DNA of 64,000 bases, taken from Gliomastix tumulicola. Its lineage: Eukaryota; Ascomycota; Sordariomycetes; Hypocreales; Bionectriaceae. How positions within the stretch are numbered: the first letter of the stretch is position 1; each line of letters starts with the position of its first letter. The notes under the pieces are model-generated. The model did no database searches. It was not told where the DNA came from and was given only the letters and a program-made list of their open reading frames with translations. Positions 33,710 to 44,718 of this stretch are shown in pieces. The position numbers were made by a program, and so were the translations under genes. The stretch lies in the NCBI GenBank assembly GCA_001599755.1, contig BCHX01000002.1, positions 3,950,330-4,014,329 of the forward strand. Reading direction: 5' to 3'.

Positions 33710-36700
33710 ATGTTTGCCTCCTCCGCTGGCCATATCCAGCGTGGATCAACCCCAAGCTTCGTCCGTCTAGCTCGCCATCAAGCATTCCGTCACCATGCTT
33801 TGCGAGCACATGCCCGGTGGATGGCAGCCGTCGCCCAGAACGCGAAGGCAAGGAAGAAGAATACTCTAGCTAGTATGTGCCGGCCCTCCTCAATGCCCCA
33901 GTCTCCCACCCGATTCGCTAACCCATACTCCCAGTCCAATCCACGGCGCGACACAACGAGATAGGCGTCCAGCAGCTCAGCGCACATGTATTCAATCAGA
34001 TATTTCCAGATGGGCAGAATCCCCCTCCGCAGGAGCTGGTCGAGCTGTCCAAGGATCACCTGCAACGACACGACTTGCTAGGCAAGAACACCGACAACTC
34101 CGACCCGATCGCATTCGATCTTCCCCAGCTCCAAGGCCGAACCCTCGACGAACACTTCTACAAACTAGGCCGCGATTGCGCTGAGCCCTTCCTTGGCTAT
34201 GCGAAAGGGTTCGCCCGAGTCAGCGCCCCTCCCAAGCCGCGGAAATGGGTACGTCGCAGTGGATGGACCAAGTATTATCCGGATGGGAGGACGGAGGCCG
34301 TCGACGCGCCGGACGAGAGCATGCTATGCTTCGATACGGAAGTCATGTGGAAGGAGAGCCCCTTTGCGGTCATGGCATGCGCCGTCTCGCCGACTGCATG
34401 GTACGCGTGGCTGTCACCGTGGCTGCTGGGCGAAACTACGAACGACAGACAACTAGTTCCCCTGGGTGATCCGACCAGAGACAGAATTATTGTCGGCCAC
34501 AACGTGGGCTTCGATAGAGCCCGGATACTCGAGGAGTACAGCGTCAACCAAACGAGGAACGCCTTCATGGACACCATGTCCTTGCACGTGGCAGTCAACG
34601 GGATGTGTTCCCAGCAGCGACCGACATGGATGAAGCATAAGAAGAATCGGGAACTCAGAGATCGAGTCGCTAGCGAATCGCAGGATCATTCTCTCGCCGA
34701 GTTGCTCAGTAGCAAGAGTGCGCATGACGAGGAGGAGCTCTGGGTTGAGAGAAGCTCCATCAACTCGCTCCGAGACGTTGCCAAGTTTCATCTCAATGTT
34801 TCCATCGACAAGGCAGTGCGGGACGACTTTAGGGAGCTCGATCGCGATGGTATTGTGGCTAAGTTGGACGAGCTGATGGACTACTGTGCTGCCGATGTTG
34901 CAATTACGCATAGAGTCTATCAGATCGTCTTCCCGAACTTCCTCGAAGTGTGCCCTCACCCGGTGAGCTTCGCCGCTCTGCGCCACCTCTCATCAGTCAT
35001 CCTGCCGACGAACAAGACGTGGGACGCATACATCAACAACGCTGAGGCTACGTTTCATCGATTATCCGACGCAGTGCAAGAGAGGCTGGTCAGGCTCACT
35101 GATAAAGCACTTGAGATCAAGGATGACCCCGAAGCGTATCTGAACGACCCGTGGTTGAAACAGCTTGATTGGTCTGGGCAGGAAATCAAAATGGTCAAAG
35201 GCAAGCGGAAGAACGATCCGCCCAGACCCGCCGCCCGACAGAAGAAGCCTGGAATGCCCCAATGGTACAAGGACCTGTTTGCGAAGAACGACTCGCCAAT
35301 CAACGTCACTGTCCGAACACGAATCGCCCCTCTCTTGTTGAAGCTTGCCTGGGATGGCCACCCTCTCGTTTGGTCCGACAAGTACGGGTGGACGTTCAAG
35401 GTCTCTAGGGAAGAGACCGCCAAATACGAGGGCAAGTCCATGGTTAGATGCGTTTTTGATGAGACGGAACCTGCTCTGCGGGATGACATACAGTACGCTT
35501 ATTTCAAGCTTCCGCACAAAGATGGCCCGACTGCTAGGTGTGCCAACCCAATGGCAAAGGGGTACCTGACGTATTTTGAGAACGGAACGCTGTCGTCAGA
35601 ATACCCGTACGCCAAGGAAGCTCTAGAGATGAATGCATCCTGCTCGTACTGGATCAGTGCTCGAGACAGGATCATGTCGCAGATGGTGGTGTACAGCGAG
35701 GATATACCTCAGAAGGGCAAGAAGGTCACAAAGCGCGCAAGCAAGAAGGGCACTGGCAGAAGTCAAGGATTCATCTTGCCGCAAGTCATTCCGATGGGCA
35801 CCATCACTCGGAGGGCCGTCGAGAATACTTGGCTTACTGCGAGTAATGCCAAGAAGAATCGTGTTGGTTCAGAGCTCAAGGCCATGATCAAGGCTCCCGA
35901 CGGATACTCCTTTGTCGGCGCTGATGTCGATTCCGAAGAGCTGTGGATTGCCAGTCTTGTGGGCGACGCGACCTTCAAGCTGCACGGAGGAAATGCCGTG
36001 GGTTTCATGACACTAGAAGGCACCAAGGCCGAGGGTACGGATCTTCATTCTCGCACTGCATCCATTCTGGGGATCACCAGGAACGATGCCAAGGTGTTCA
36101 ACTACGGACGAATCTACGGAGCTGGACTCAAGTTCGCCGCAACTCTACTACGGCAGTTCAACCCTACTTTGTCCGAGAAGCAAACGATGGAGACCGCATC
36201 CAAGCTCTATGTCAACACGAAGGGGACGAAGACAAACCGCAAGACCCTCCACAAGCGGCCGTTCTGGCGTGGAGGCACAGAGTCGTTCGTGTTCAACAAA
36301 CTCGAGGAGTTCGCAGAACAGGAAAGGCCAAGAACACCAGTCCTAGGAGCTGGTATCACCGAGGCTCTCATGAGTCGGTACATCGGAAAGGGTGGATATT
36401 TGACATCGCGAATTAACTGGGCCATCCAGTCGTCGGGTGTCGACTACCTGCACCTTCTCATCGTCTCCATGGACTACCTCATCAGGCGGTTCAGCATCAA
36501 TGCCCGTCTAGCCATCACAGTGCACGACGAGATCCGGTACCTTGTCAAGAACAATGACAAATACCGCGCTGGGATGGCTCTCCAGGTGGCCAACATCTGG
36601 ACGCGAGCCATGTTTGCCCAGCAGATGGGCATCAACGACCTCCCACAGTCCTGCGCATATTTCTCTGCCGTCGACTTTGACCATGTTCTGCGGAAGGAGG

Positions 36701-37209
36701 TCGACATGGAGTGCATCACGCCCAGCCATTCCACACCCATCGCCCCTGGCGAGAGCCTCGACATCACCGCTCTCTTGGAAAAGGGCAACCAAGCGAAGCT
36801 CGACCCTGCCATCGTGCCGGATCCACGGTACGCGCCGAAGCTAGATGATATCGAGTACACTCCTAGGATGCCTGTCATGCAGGGTCTCGACAATGCTTCA
36901 AATGAGAGTCTGGACTTCCTCAAGGCTCAGATTGTCAGCGACCAGAAGGATCTGCAGGACATTATCAAGGATATGCGGAAAAGCGAGCCCGCGGCCACCC
37001 CGAAGAAGACACCGACAGTGAGCAAGGCGTCGCTCAAGAAGGTGCTTCCCTACCATGCTTACCCCCAGCTCGTGCCGATGGAAGAGCCCATGTCAGTATC
37101 CGAGGCGATGAATGCGAAGCACCGCAACGGGTACGACAGGAGCAAGTGGCATTGGCCCAACAAAGGCTCCGACAAGGGGCGAGTTCCCGGCTCAAGAGTG
37201 CGAGCATGA
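33710..37209 (+). CDS. MIP1: Mitochondrial DNA polymerase gamma catalytic subunit
   Basis: Family A polymerase that replicates and proofreads mtDNA. Two exons, 33710-33872 and 33935-37209, intron 62 nt, 1,145 aa. The N-terminal about 40 residues are rich in Arg/His/Ser/Ala without acidic residues (FVRLARHQAFRHHALR), fitting a mitochondrial presequence. Exonuclease motifs are present: Exo I CFDTEV near 185, Exo II VGHNVGFDRA near 240, and Exo III YCAADVAITHRVY near 371. Polymerase motifs: A at VGADVDSEELW near 713, B at RNDAKVFNYGRIYGAGLKFA near 770-790, and C at AITVHDEIRYL near 914. All catalytic acids expected for polymerase and proofreading appear intact. The C-terminal about 150 residues after motif C form a less conserved extension. 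Confidence 0.96.
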
Positions 37210-37915
37210 GAAAATCAACACACACAGGCGCTGCTTTTGCCTGCTGAACAAAAGCGTTTCATTTCCTTTCTGTCTGATTATGGGGTGTATAGTGTCTCAC
37301 GAGGCGTGCTATTCATGTCAACTGTACTGATATTTGAGATTCTGGCGTTGGATATACATAATGAACCGGAGGCGGTCTCGCTGTGGCGTTTCAAGGGATC
37401 TGAGTTACCTAGGTTATACGATATCATTGCTTTGCCACATACTCTATCTATAACAACTACGATTTTCAGTCTACGCGCGACCTGATCATCTTCCCAACAG
37501 ACCTTGGCTAAGCCTAGAAGAAAGAGTCCCGTCTAATTAGCTAAACCGCCTCGCGAGTCAATTTCCTAAAATTCTCTGGAAAGGCAATAAAGGCAGTATG
37601 ATCCACCGGGAGCCAGACACACTTCCTTATTACGCCTCGCGTTTGGCCCCCAAACTACTCCGTACAGCTAGGACAAAACGATGTCTAGCTGCAGATCACT
37701 CCTGTTTCTCAACCCTACCTTCTTACCTGGAATCTGCGCCTCAGCATCGCGTTTGCGGCTGAGCTTTGCGCCAAGGCTGACGCTGTGACCAACAGAGAAA
37801 TGCATATAAGGCTAGAAAGCCAACCGTGACGCCCCTAGATGCCTCTGGCGCTGCCTGGACTCTTTCTTCCTGATCCAGAGCGACTATGGCGCTCTCTTTC
37901 TGATCACGAGCGATC
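37210..37915. other. Intergenic spacer with short uORF before the membrane-protein gene
   Basis: About 706 bp, AT-rich near 37300-37600. It holds the MIP1 3' UTR and the promoter of the next gene. Apart from the 5-codon uORF listed separately I see nothing further. Confidence 0.55.
37886..37903 (+). promoter_or_regulatory. Short upstream ORF (5 codons) before membrane-protein gene
   Basis: ATG GCG CTC TCT TTC TGA, ending 12 nt before the start codon at 37916. It would matter only if the transcript begins upstream of it, which the sequence cannot show. Confidence 0.35.
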
Positions 37916-39814
37916 ATGGCCAACCCCAGCCTCCTCATCCAATATGGCAACTCACTTAGCGACATCCAGAGCACATATGGCGACACCGGCCTGCCCAACG
38001 TCTTCGGCATAGGTGAGATATTCGAAGGTACGATCGGAGGGACAGCAGCCATCCTTGATGCTGTGCTAGTACCAAAGAATTCCTCCAAGACTCTGTTCTT
38101 CTTGACCGAGATCTGCCAGCCGCTTGATGGCGGAACAAGGAACTGCAGCATGACGTGTGAGAGCCCCTCGGGCCTCTTCGCTTCCTGGGAAGGCCTGTGG
38201 ACGTGCATGGCGATAGCATCAGTCGCGACGGTCTGGTCATCCTGGTCTAGGGATGACCAGTTCGCGGCGAGTGTTGATCACGTCATGGGACTCCTGGACG
38301 GAAGCGACATCTCCGAGTTCAATGGAACGCAGGTGTTGGATCTCGTCCAGAACTGCGTGGACCATGCATATGGTGCTCAAGGTTCATCCGCAGATGACAG
38401 ACCCCCCCTAACAGAAGGAAACGTGACGACTCGCCTCCGAGCCAGGCTAGACGGTCTGAGGCCACTGTGCGCAGGGGCCCAAGGCAAAGCGAGCAACGAC
38501 ATTTCTGGGCCCGGTGTAAGTCTCCAACTATCTTTGGCCTCCTGGCAATTAGCAAGAAGTGAATGAATCGCTAAGCTGGCCTACCACTGCAGGTCATCGT
38601 GGCATACATCATTCAGATGATGCTCGCATTCTACTCATGGTTCTCAGTTGGGATGATCGCCATTGCCCGGGGAGGCACCACCAGGCATCGCTCCACGAAT
38701 CAGCCAGAGCGCGAGCACAAGGCTAAAGCTCCTCATGCTACTACTACTACTCGCTGGCACAAAGTGGGTGACAATCTCGTCAACGCCTTGAGCACGTTCC
38801 TCGTCGAGTTTCAAGAGGCTCAGTGCTTCTTCGCCCTCGCCCTCGCCATCGCACAGCTCTACGCCAAATCCCAGGACGCTGCCTTCAACGACACCGACGA
38901 CCTTGCCAGCCTGCTGTCCCAGTACAACAGCATCATCACGCTCGCGGCTGTTGGTCTTCCATGCGTGGCCCTCACGCAGGCTGGGCTACGGCACGCGAAC
39001 CTCACCTCCATCTACACTCTTCTCTGGGCCACGCTGGCAGCTATACTCCTGTCCGTGAGCGCGGGTACGATCATGCAGCCCGGTATCGAGCTCCTTGATG
39101 ACTTCTTCTCTGTGGACGAAGGGTATGAAGCATGCGGCGGGAGGACTCGGCCTGAGCTGCTTTGCTCCGGGCAGCGGAACAACCTCGGGGCGTCCTCGTT
39201 TATTCGTGTCGTTGGCCTAGTGGGCGTCATTTTCGGCCTGCTCTGGCTAGAGACGATCTTCGGCATGGAATGGGTGAAGAACCAGTCCCGCCGCTACGAG
39301 TGGCTCCAGAGGTCGTTGCGGACGGCGAAGCGATTCAAGGTCACACGGGCAGTCACAATCATTCTTGTCCTCGCCGAACTCGCCCTCTTCTGCTTGACGC
39401 TGCTTATCTGCATCGACGTGATTGCGTCCTTTCAGCAGTTAAATTCATCACCCTACGGAGACCCCGGCACTCTCTCTGCAAATGGCTCATGGACCATTGG
39501 CCAGATCATTGCCATGATGATCTGGGCTCCAAGCATAGCCAAGTATTTCTATCTCTTGATCTGTGAGTGGCAATGATTCACGTCTTCTTCTCTTCGAGCG
39601 CATGTTCCTTGTAGCTGACCGGGCGTATCCCTCCTCGCTAGTTGGTATTCACAGGGGCTTTGCCATTCGGATGTCGAATGACTACGGAGTTCACAAGAAG
39701 ACCGACCAGGAGCTGTTGCTTCGACAGGTGGCGAAGCAGGAGAGGGGCTATGTCGCCAACGATAGGGATCAGTCTTCAGAGAGCGAGGCTCTGCTTCGCA
39801 CTTCAACGGTCTAA
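37916..39814 (+). CDS. Polytopic membrane protein, family not recognised
   Basis: Three exons (37916-38515, 38593-39562, 39642-39814), introns 77 and 79 nt, 580 aa. No domain recognised. The first about 200 residues are mainly soluble with several Cys and N-glycosylation sequons (NSS, NCS, NGT, NVT) and one weak hydrophobic stretch near 95-110. From residue 201 on there are about seven hydrophobic segments, for example VIVAYIIQMMLAFYSWFSVG, LLWATLAAILLSVSAGTIM, VVGLVGVIFGLLWLETIFGM and ITIILVLAELALFCLTLLI-like, then IGQIIAMMIWAPSIAKYFYL. The tail is hydrophilic. The pattern suggests a glycosylated lumenal or extracellular N-terminal half followed by a multi-pass membrane core. It ends 121 bp from the convergent NmrA-like gene. 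Function unknown. Confidence 0.8.
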
Positions 39815-39935
39815 ACGCCGCACGAGCTTTTGTTTGCATAGATTCACGACGGGCTTACCGAGCGACATGATAGATGTAATTCTCATAGAAACCTATAGAA
39901 CTAACTTTCCCACGGGAATGGGTATTTTGATGCAT

Positions 39936-41108
39936 TCAATTGGTTGCCGGCTTGTTGACGACGAAAGCATTGCCTCCCTCGAAAACCTCTGTCGGACCAG
40001 TCCACCCGCTGCGTCTCACCCACTCCTCAAAGCTGCTAGCACTCACGCCCAGCTTCCCAAGACCCTCGTCCCCTGGGTTGATCGATCCGAAGCAGACCTT
40101 GTCCGCGGGCGCCACGGCGGCCCATTCCATCATCTGCTGGGTGTCCAGCTTGAACACGGAGCCGAGGCGCGGGGCGACCATCTCGCCAAACTCCTGGGGG
40201 GTAATGGGAGAGTGGATGGCCTTCCGGCCGGTGACGCGTGTGAACGTCTCGGCTATCTCCTGGGGGGTTGTATGGGCGCTCAGGGCGAGGTACGTCTTGC
40301 CTTTGGTTTTCTCGACGCCTTGTGCGAATATTCCTAGCAGAACGAAGTGACAGTGTGGTCAGTTTGCTTCTTAGACAGACACGGTCCTGATTTACGTACC
40401 TGCGGCAAAACTTCCCATGTCGTAACTAGGATCTGTCCACTGCATGGGCTGTGTCGAGGGAACTGGGATGCAGAAACGAACCACGCCATCTGGCTGCAGT
40501 CTGCAGTACAGCGGCCACATGAGGTTCGTGTAGAAGAAGCCTATACCATCAAGTCCAGTCAAAACCACATTCCTCGGTAGAGACACACTATATGTATCCT
40601 TACCCGGAATCAAGGAAGTGAAGCCATCGAGCTCCGCCCTCGCCAGCTTCTCTATAGCAGCCTTGTTGTCCATGTGGAAGACCTTGGCAAACCGCCCACC
40701 GCTCGCCTCGGCGATATTCGGCAGACTGCTAAACACGAAGTGCTCAACGCCGGTCTCCTTCGCGGCGCGGATCAGGTTGCGTCCCGCTCCAACCTCGTGC
40801 TCCATCTCAGCCTCCTCCGTCAGCAACTTGCCCGCTACCCCATCAAACGTCATGGCGAAGACGCCGTAAGCGCCGTCGAACGCGGCCAGCAAGCTCTGCG
40901 CATCGTAGTAGCTGCCCTTGGCCAGGCTGAAGCGGCCGTCGGGCGTCTGGAGGTCCGAGAGAAGCTCCTTTGCCCTGTCGGAGTCCGGGTCTGATACGAG
41001 ACCGCGGACCAGCCAGGAGTCGTTCAGCAGCGCCTGGGCGACGCCGCGGCCCTGACGGCCTGTGGCTCCGATGACCACTATCGTACGCTGTTTTCGCAGG
41101 TCTGACAT
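39936..41108 (-). CDS. NmrA-like NAD(P)-binding protein (atypical SDR)
   Basis: Three exons, 40604-41108, 40400-40540 and 39936-40333, introns 63 and 66 nt, 347 aa. The N-terminus has the Rossmann glycine motif TIVVIGATGRQGRGVAQALL, with RGLVSDPDSDRAKEL after it, as in NmrA/HSCARG-type proteins. These bind NAD(P) and often act as redox sensors or regulators of transcription factors rather than as enzymes. HFVFSSLPNIAEASGG followed by FHMDNKAAIE is typical of the family. The nitrogen regulator NMR1 proper is longer and is only one of many paralogues, so a role in nitrogen repression cannot be claimed. Reading straight through either donor would destroy the conserved C-terminal half. Confidence 0.88.
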
Positions 41109-41631
41109 TGTGCAACGAACGATGGAGGAGGCGTTGGGGGGGGCATGTGAGGATCTCTATGAAAGACTGAGCATCCTAAGCTTCTTCATCATGGTGCTTT
41201 TATACCCGGATTGTGTCGAAGTCGTCCAGGCAATAATTTGTCACAGCTTGAAACTGCTTCCCTGGAAGCTCCATGGGCTGTTGTTGTAGATCCGCAACTG
41301 CGAATGCGACGCAGCCAATAGGGTGGCAGGCCAGTTTCTGCATTGGGTAGTGCTGCTTCCGCGGAAGCTGTAGCTTACCAAAGTGTCCCATATTCAGACT
41401 AGCACCTTATCAGTTATGGGAACTCGAAGTGTTCATGATCAACACCATAGAAACTCGGGTTTGTTAGTATAGGAAGAGGAAGCAATATGTAATGTCGGAG
41501 AGTTTCCTGGCTAGTATCGCCAAGCGGACTGTCCGTCCTCTTCGCTAATCCCAGCGGCCAGATACCAGCTTTCCTCTTCGAGTATTCAATTAGTGGGCGA
41601 CACATCTTGACTGCGCAAACAACATACCGTC
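41109..41631. other. Spacer between NmrA-like promoter and HET-gene stop
   Basis: About 520 bp. A 73-codon open frame at 41414-41635 (-) begins just after the HET stop codon; a GTATGT lies near its start. It shows no recognised domain and I do not annotate it as an exon. G-run at 41137-41143. Confidence 0.45.
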
Positions 41632-43770
41632 TCATACAACTTTGATCACCTCCTCCTCACTGTCCTTCCAGATTCTCCTCCATACGTGTCGCAAACACTC
41701 AGAGCAGCTCGTATACTCTACTTCGTCTGGATCTATCCAGGTTGTATCTTCTTCCACGACGTGATGGCTGACGTCTGTCTTCCAGCGAACGAGGTGGTTG
41801 TCCTTCCTCAGCTCCAGCAGCCCGACCCTAGTATAACCGTCCTCGTCCTCGCGCACGACGAGCGCAACATATACCGGCAAGAACATGTTGCGTACAGCAG
41901 ACGGGAATGTCGACCACTCTCTGCTACGCCGTAATATAATGGCCTTGAAGGATCCAGAACTTGCCCCTACTGGTTGGGACTCGACATCAGCGTCTACCAG
42001 AGATACCTCCACAAGCACATCTGACTCGTCGTCTGAGAAGATAGCGCAGAGGCTCTGATATGGGAGACTCGCAGCGTGACAAGTATCGGATGAAGATCCC
42101 CAGGACGGGTCTTGGACTCTGGGGTCCCGGCAGATGGTCAATGACACTGCAGGGGCCCGGAAATACAAATCTCGAGGCAGGTGGCTCAAATCTTGGTAGG
42201 CTCCCCAGCTGCAGTCACGACACATGGTCTCCCACTCGACCAAGACATCATCCATCCGGACCAGCAACATAGGATCAACTTCACTGTTGAAGAACAGTCC
42301 CATGTGGCAGAACTCGAAGTGAGGACGTCTATATATCGTGTTCCATCCAGCCCAAGACCACGAGGGAAACTCAATTCTTCGCGACCCGGTTGTCTGGGCC
42401 CTCCAGCAGATGTTCGTAAGAAAGGCTTCTTTCAAAGTCCATGATCGTGTCGGGTCTCGTGCGAAAGACTTTCGATGGTAACTTAATGGGCCCAATATTG
42501 GGACGCCGAAGTAATGGTTCGTAGGGTACGGCCCGTTACCACATCTCTCTAGGATGCCGAGAATAGCGTTGATGGCATCTGACTGATATGTAAGGCCACG
42601 ACTCGTAAATTCGGCCAGGCGGGTGTGAACAGCACCCGTGTTGACATGCATGTCGTCGGCCATGATACCCAGTCCAGTGATATTAGAGTTGAATTCCACC
42701 CCATTCGGTGACAGTTCGCAAGACTCCCGCCACAGGGGCCTATGATACAGCCCAGAATTAGCTGTCCGAAAATAGACCTGGTCGTCGGTGAACGCCAACC
42801 AGCTGAAGGAAAATATGGCCTCCTGGTAGGTCCAGGCGCGGTTCGCCCACTTGCTCTCCGATACCAGATAGTTTTGATGCTTATGTCGCCAAAGTATGTG
42901 GTCGCCAACCCGAGCAATCGGATGAGTGTATTTCTTACGTGCCCGAGTGCTGACGCCTGGAAGGCCATAGTCGGCATCCTCGCCTGCTGCGGCGACAATG
43001 CACAGAAATCCATGTCTGTAAATATGGCCCATCTGATTCAGCTGCGTCTGGAAGTCGTCCGTGTCAGATTGATCTAGGCAATATCGATCTACCCAGAGGT
43101 ATCGGAAGCCGAGCTTCTGAGTGACAGTAATGGCATCCTCGACTGTGGCTGGGAGGCGATCAGGGAGAGAGTCGGTGTCGCGCGGGGGCGGCTGCAGAGA
43201 TTCAGGGCCCCAGACGTAGCTCAAGGTGAGATATCCGCCTGCTTCTCCATGCATTGGCACTACTCTGCGTTCCTGGCAGTCTATGACACGGCGGGGAAGT
43301 ACAGCATCCCCTTTTGAGGGTTTTCTGATGGCTTGCAATTTTCGACACCAAAAGTTCAAAGGCTCATAGTCAACACTCGACAGTGTTGACGCAACCGTTT
43401 CAGCCGATGACTTATCATCCAAAGGGGAGCAGCGAATCTTGACAATATTATTTTCATGCGAAATAAATGCAGAGCGGGATGTCTTTGAAGCGCCATCGTC
43501 GTCGTGAAGTTCGCGCTGGGACGGGTATCTTTGCGAAAGAAGCAGCTCATTGTCATCGCGGTAGAGGTAAGTTGTCGTTGCCTCCGGTCGGCCTTGGTCT
43601 TGATCGTGGGAAGTTAGTTGCAAGAAAAGAGTGCAAAGGGGACAGGAAGGGTCAAAGGTCTCCTTTGAGAGGACCGAGTCGGCGGCTGCTGGAGCGTGTC
43701 CCTCTTCATCGTTCTCGTTGAACCACGACTCCAGGTCAAGACCAAGACAAGCTGAGCACGGAGCCGTCAT
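41632..43770 (-). CDS. HET-domain (heterokaryon incompatibility) protein
   Basis: Intronless gene, 712 aa from the ATG at 43770 (MTAPCSACLGLDLESW). The open frame extends 33 codons further upstream but begins at a GTG there, so this is the first usable Met; a short 5' exon is possible. The HET domain is clear: GYLTLSYVWGPESLQ near 180, then AITVTQKLGFRYLWVDRYCL, the QMGHIYRHGFLCIVAAAGED block, and KWANRAWTYQEAIFS. HET proteins mediate non-self recognition and programmed cell death on hyphal fusion, and are highly expanded in Pezizomycotina; most family members are untested. An N-terminal CSACLGLDL plus CPLCTLF pair is usual in this subgroup. The C-terminal half is family-specific and unassigned. 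Confidence 0.9.
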   Translation of the reverse strand: MTAPCSACLGLDLESWFNENDEEGHAPAAADSVLSKETFDPSCPLCTLFLQLTSHDQDQGRPEATTTYLYRDDNELLLSQRYPSQRELHDDDGASKTSRSAFISHENNIVKIRCSPLDDKSSAETVASTLSSVDYEPLNFWCRKLQAIRKPSKGDAVLPRRVIDCQERRVVPMHGEAGGYLTLSYVWGPESLQPPPRDTDSLPDRLPATVEDAITVTQKLGFRYLWVDRYCLDQSDTDDFQTQLNQMGHIYRHGFLCIVAAAGEDADYGLPGVSTRARKKYTHPIARVGDHILWRHKHQNYLVSESKWANRAWTYQEAIFSFSWLAFTDDQVYFRTANSGLYHRPLWRESCELSPNGVEFNSNITGLGIMADDMHVNTGAVHTRLAEFTSRGLTYQSDAINAILGILERCGNGPYPTNHYFGVPILGPLSYHRKSFARDPTRSWTLKEAFLTNICWRAQTTGSRRIEFPSWSWAGWNTIYRRPHFEFCHMGLFFNSEVDPMLLVRMDDVLVEWETMCRDCSWGAYQDLSHLPRDLYFRAPAVSLTICRDPRVQDPSWGSSSDTCHAASLPYQSLCAIFSDDESDVLVEVSLVDADVESQPVGASSGSFKAIILRRSREWSTFPSAVRNMFLPVYVALVVREDEDGYTRVGLLELRKDNHLVRWKTDVSHHVVEEDTTWIDPDEVEYTSCSECLRHVWRRIWKDSEEEVIKVV

Positions 43771-44718
43771 GTTGAGATGGTCGGCATCTCGATGCAAGAC
43801 GAAGGTAATCTTGCGACTCGGCAACCCCGCTTGCTCGTCTGTCTGACGGCGGAGGGTTGATGTTGTCACGTGTACAGACTTGCATCGTATCGCCTCGCCT
43901 TGTGGGTTTGCTACGGCACAGCCAGGTCATTGTCGCTGCGGGCTCCCGTCGTGGCAAGCAAGTGTCGGGTTGTTTGGTGGATGTAGATGCAACTTGGGAG
44001 TATCGTGGCCGTTACTAGTAGCAATGGCCCGGCGTCTGCTCACTAACATTGGAACCTCTCAAAAGCTACCTAAGATTCAGGGGCCCTCGAGGCATGGAAG
44101 CATTAGTGGTCCCAGGTCACCTTCAGAGGCTCAGCCCCACATGCCAGAAGTGTCGGGTCCTTCGCCAGCGGGAAGTGAAACCCCAACGCTCCTTGAAGTA
44201 AAATATTGAGGAAGTGAGCCTTCTACTAGTAGCATTTTCATCGTCTACCATAAAGGGGCTGAAGCGCCATCTTGCAGAGGGCATCCAAAATGGATCGACA
44301 ACACAGAGTAGGCAATTTAGTACCGTGGGAATTTAATGCATCTAATCGGCTTCAAAAAGCTTGTCACTCACGGCGATCAGTCCATGGAGGGGTACTTGCT
44401 CAGGGTCTCTGTACATTATTGTCAAGGTGGGGGCGGGGTGGCCTCAAGGCGAGCTGCATGACGACACGCCCCAAGCTTCGCCTTCCTTGTCTCCAGTTTC
44501 CATTCCACCATCAAGCGAGGGAGGCCTTCTTCTGCCTTGTCCCCTCATCCAGCTTCCCCTCTTCTCATCTCTTTTGCCTCCCACCATCCTGTATCCGTAC
44601 CATCTCCTAACGTAACACTTAACATACTCTACCACCCATCCCCTTCTGCTCCTGCAAGCTGTCCATGCCTGGCTGTTCCTCGTCTCTGGCACAATTTCCT
44701 ATTCCGTGAATCGACATC
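43771..44718. promoter_or_regulatory. Divergent spacer HET gene / YBP gene
   Basis: About 950 bp between outward-facing starts. Two near-identical TACTAGTAGCA(A/T)T elements occur at about 44013-44025 and 44223-44236. A long CT-rich stretch (about 44480-44700), typical of fungal 5' leaders, precedes the YBP start. No coding exon recognised. Confidence 0.5.

Noticed and set aside
41414..41635. 73-codon frame directly after the HET stop as a second exon
   Set aside because: A GTATGT is present nearby, but no junction both removes the stop and joins recognisable sequence.
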